Source of the DNA: a virus
Direction: 5' to 3' (one strand)
DNA length: 27,595 nucleotides
IMG/VR virus record: IMGVR_UViG_3300022223_000019
Location: 1 to 27,595 of that record
Shown: one piece after another, positions 26,932 to 27,595 of the stretch
Position numbering within the stretch: position 1 is the first letter of the stretch
Layout of the letters: the number at the start of each line of letters is the position of its first letter
Notes under the pieces: generated by a model
What the model was told of the DNA's origin: nothing
The model's input: only the letters and a program-made list of their open reading frames with translations
The model's database searches: none
Made by a program: the position numbers and the translations under genes

Positions 26932-27595
26932 ATGGCTGCTAAAGATCAATACGACTGGCCTGCCGTAGTCGAAAAATGCCTGGACCTGGTCAGAACAAAG
27001 CAATGCGCGCCGATGCTATCAGAACTGGCGCCGATGATTGGCATACCGCCTACATCGTTGTCGCGTGGTTTTGCAAAGATGGGGATATCAATCGCCGACC
27101 TGCGCAAAGCGGCGCTAGAGATTGAATACATCATAGACGATGAAGCGGCAAACACCAGGGAGGTAAGCACAAAGCACCCCCGGATAAAAACGCTTGATCA
27201 GCTGCTCGAGGCGGCACATGTCGACCTTGAAACCTGGGAGGTGGAGCGGTACGTGGTGAACAAGTGGGAAGTCGGGGCAAAGGACTCACAGAATGAAATA
27301 AAAATCCATCCACTATACCAAGTCAAAGCCTGGCTGAGGCGCAAAGAACTGCAGGCGCTATTCCCGACCATCCAGCCGATAAGTATATCCCCAGCCATAC
27401 CGCGACCGGTGAAACGCACCCGCAAGGGCGTCCAACGGTCGTTATTTATTGCCGATCCGCAGACTGGATTCAGGCGCAAGGTTCACACCGGGGAGATTGT
27501 TCCGTTCCACGACCGCCGCGTTTTGGATCTTGCGCTGCAGATCGCAGAATACCAGGGCTTCGACGATATCACCTGGGGCGGGGACATCCTTGATC
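26932..27595 (+). CDS. Calcineurin-like metallophosphoesterase with N-terminal HTH-like region, partial
   Basis: The frame is open from the ATG at 26932 to the window edge (221 residues seen, no stop). It starts 3 nt after the XhlA-like stop with no clear ribosome binding site. Residues 1-65 look like an HTH (LSELAPMIGIPPTSLSRGFAKM). Residues 80-125 carry TWEVERYVVNKWEVGAK, then HPLYQVKAWLRRK. From about 165 the metallophosphoesterase fold begins: SLFIADPQTGFRRKV (the DxH position reads DPQ) and WGGDILD (motif GDxxD). Such phage proteins are thought to act on nucleic acids; the rest of the active site (GNHE, His motifs) is outside the window. Confidence 0.75.
   Translation, partial: MAAKDQYDWPAVVEKCLDLVRTKQCAPMLSELAPMIGIPPTSLSRGFAKMGISIADLRKAALEIEYIIDDEAANTREVSTKHPRIKTLDQLLEAAHVDLETWEVERYVVNKWEVGAKDSQNEIKIHPLYQVKAWLRRKELQALFPTIQPISISPAIPRPVKRTRKGVQRSLFIADPQTGFRRKVHTGEIVPFHDRRVLDLALQIAEYQGFDDITWGGDILD

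Overview
The window is a 27.6-kb piece of a double-stranded DNA tailed bacteriophage genome (Caudoviricetes) or prophage. The evidence is terminase, portal, a MuF-type head protein, scaffold, a P22-type coat protein, head-tail connectors, a tail tube, a frameshifted tail chaperone, a tape measure and a lysis cassette, all in canonical order. A tape measure of 787 residues and no contractile sheath gene indicate a long non-contractile tail (siphovirus morphology). The host cannot be fixed from the sequence. It is a bacterium that uses AGGAGG-type ribosome binding sites, sigma70-like promoters and the standard genetic code (TGA ends many genes). A replication protein ending in a DnaA domain I-like fold and a GH25 endolysin are the main clues. 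No integrase lies in the window, so lysogeny is undecided. Both ends cut through genes.

Layout. (1) 1-3217, leftward: a replication and regulation operon. Read in transcription order it holds a winged-helix-like protein, a LexA-type DNA-binding domain without a protease, an Xre/zinc-ribbon regulator, a 33-residue membrane peptide, a replication initiator with iteron-like repeats inside its own gene, small unknowns, an orphan HigA-like antitoxin and the start of a DUF5131 (Gp37/Gp68) gene. (2) 3218-3765: a gene-free structured stretch with two leftward tRNA genes, Met(CAT) and Thr(TGT). (3) 3766-4126: a small repressor-like gene and a divergent promoter switch. (4) 4127-7744, rightward: an early operon with a RecT/Bet-like annealing protein and a row of tiny, tightly coupled genes, several Cys-rich. 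(5) 7741-7939: promoter, compact terminator hairpin, second promoter. (6) 7940-13537: ParB-methyltransferase, terminase subunits, portal, MuF protein. (7) 13538-15298: a promoter-leader-terminator block, then scaffold and coat, each preceded by the same 26-nt hairpin element. (8) 15312-25200: decoration or accessory proteins, connectors, tail tube, chaperones with a CCCAAAA frameshift, tape measure, tail hub and fibre-like proteins. (9) 25215-26928: exported SLT-like protein, GH25 endolysin, XhlA-like membrane protein. (10) 26932-end: a metallophosphoesterase running off the window.

How it works together. A divergent regulatory region separates leftward replication and tRNA genes from rightward recombination and morphogenesis genes. 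In the late region, intrinsic-terminator-like hairpins sit just before scaffold/coat, just after coat and just after the tail tube (inside the next gene). This suggests that transcript attenuation helps set structural protein ratios. The most unusual signals are the intragenic iteron array, the two tRNAs that share rare features (A8, U31.U39), the duplicated hairpin leader, the in-gene terminator, and a 15-bp perfect hairpin inside a jelly-roll/connector fusion gene.
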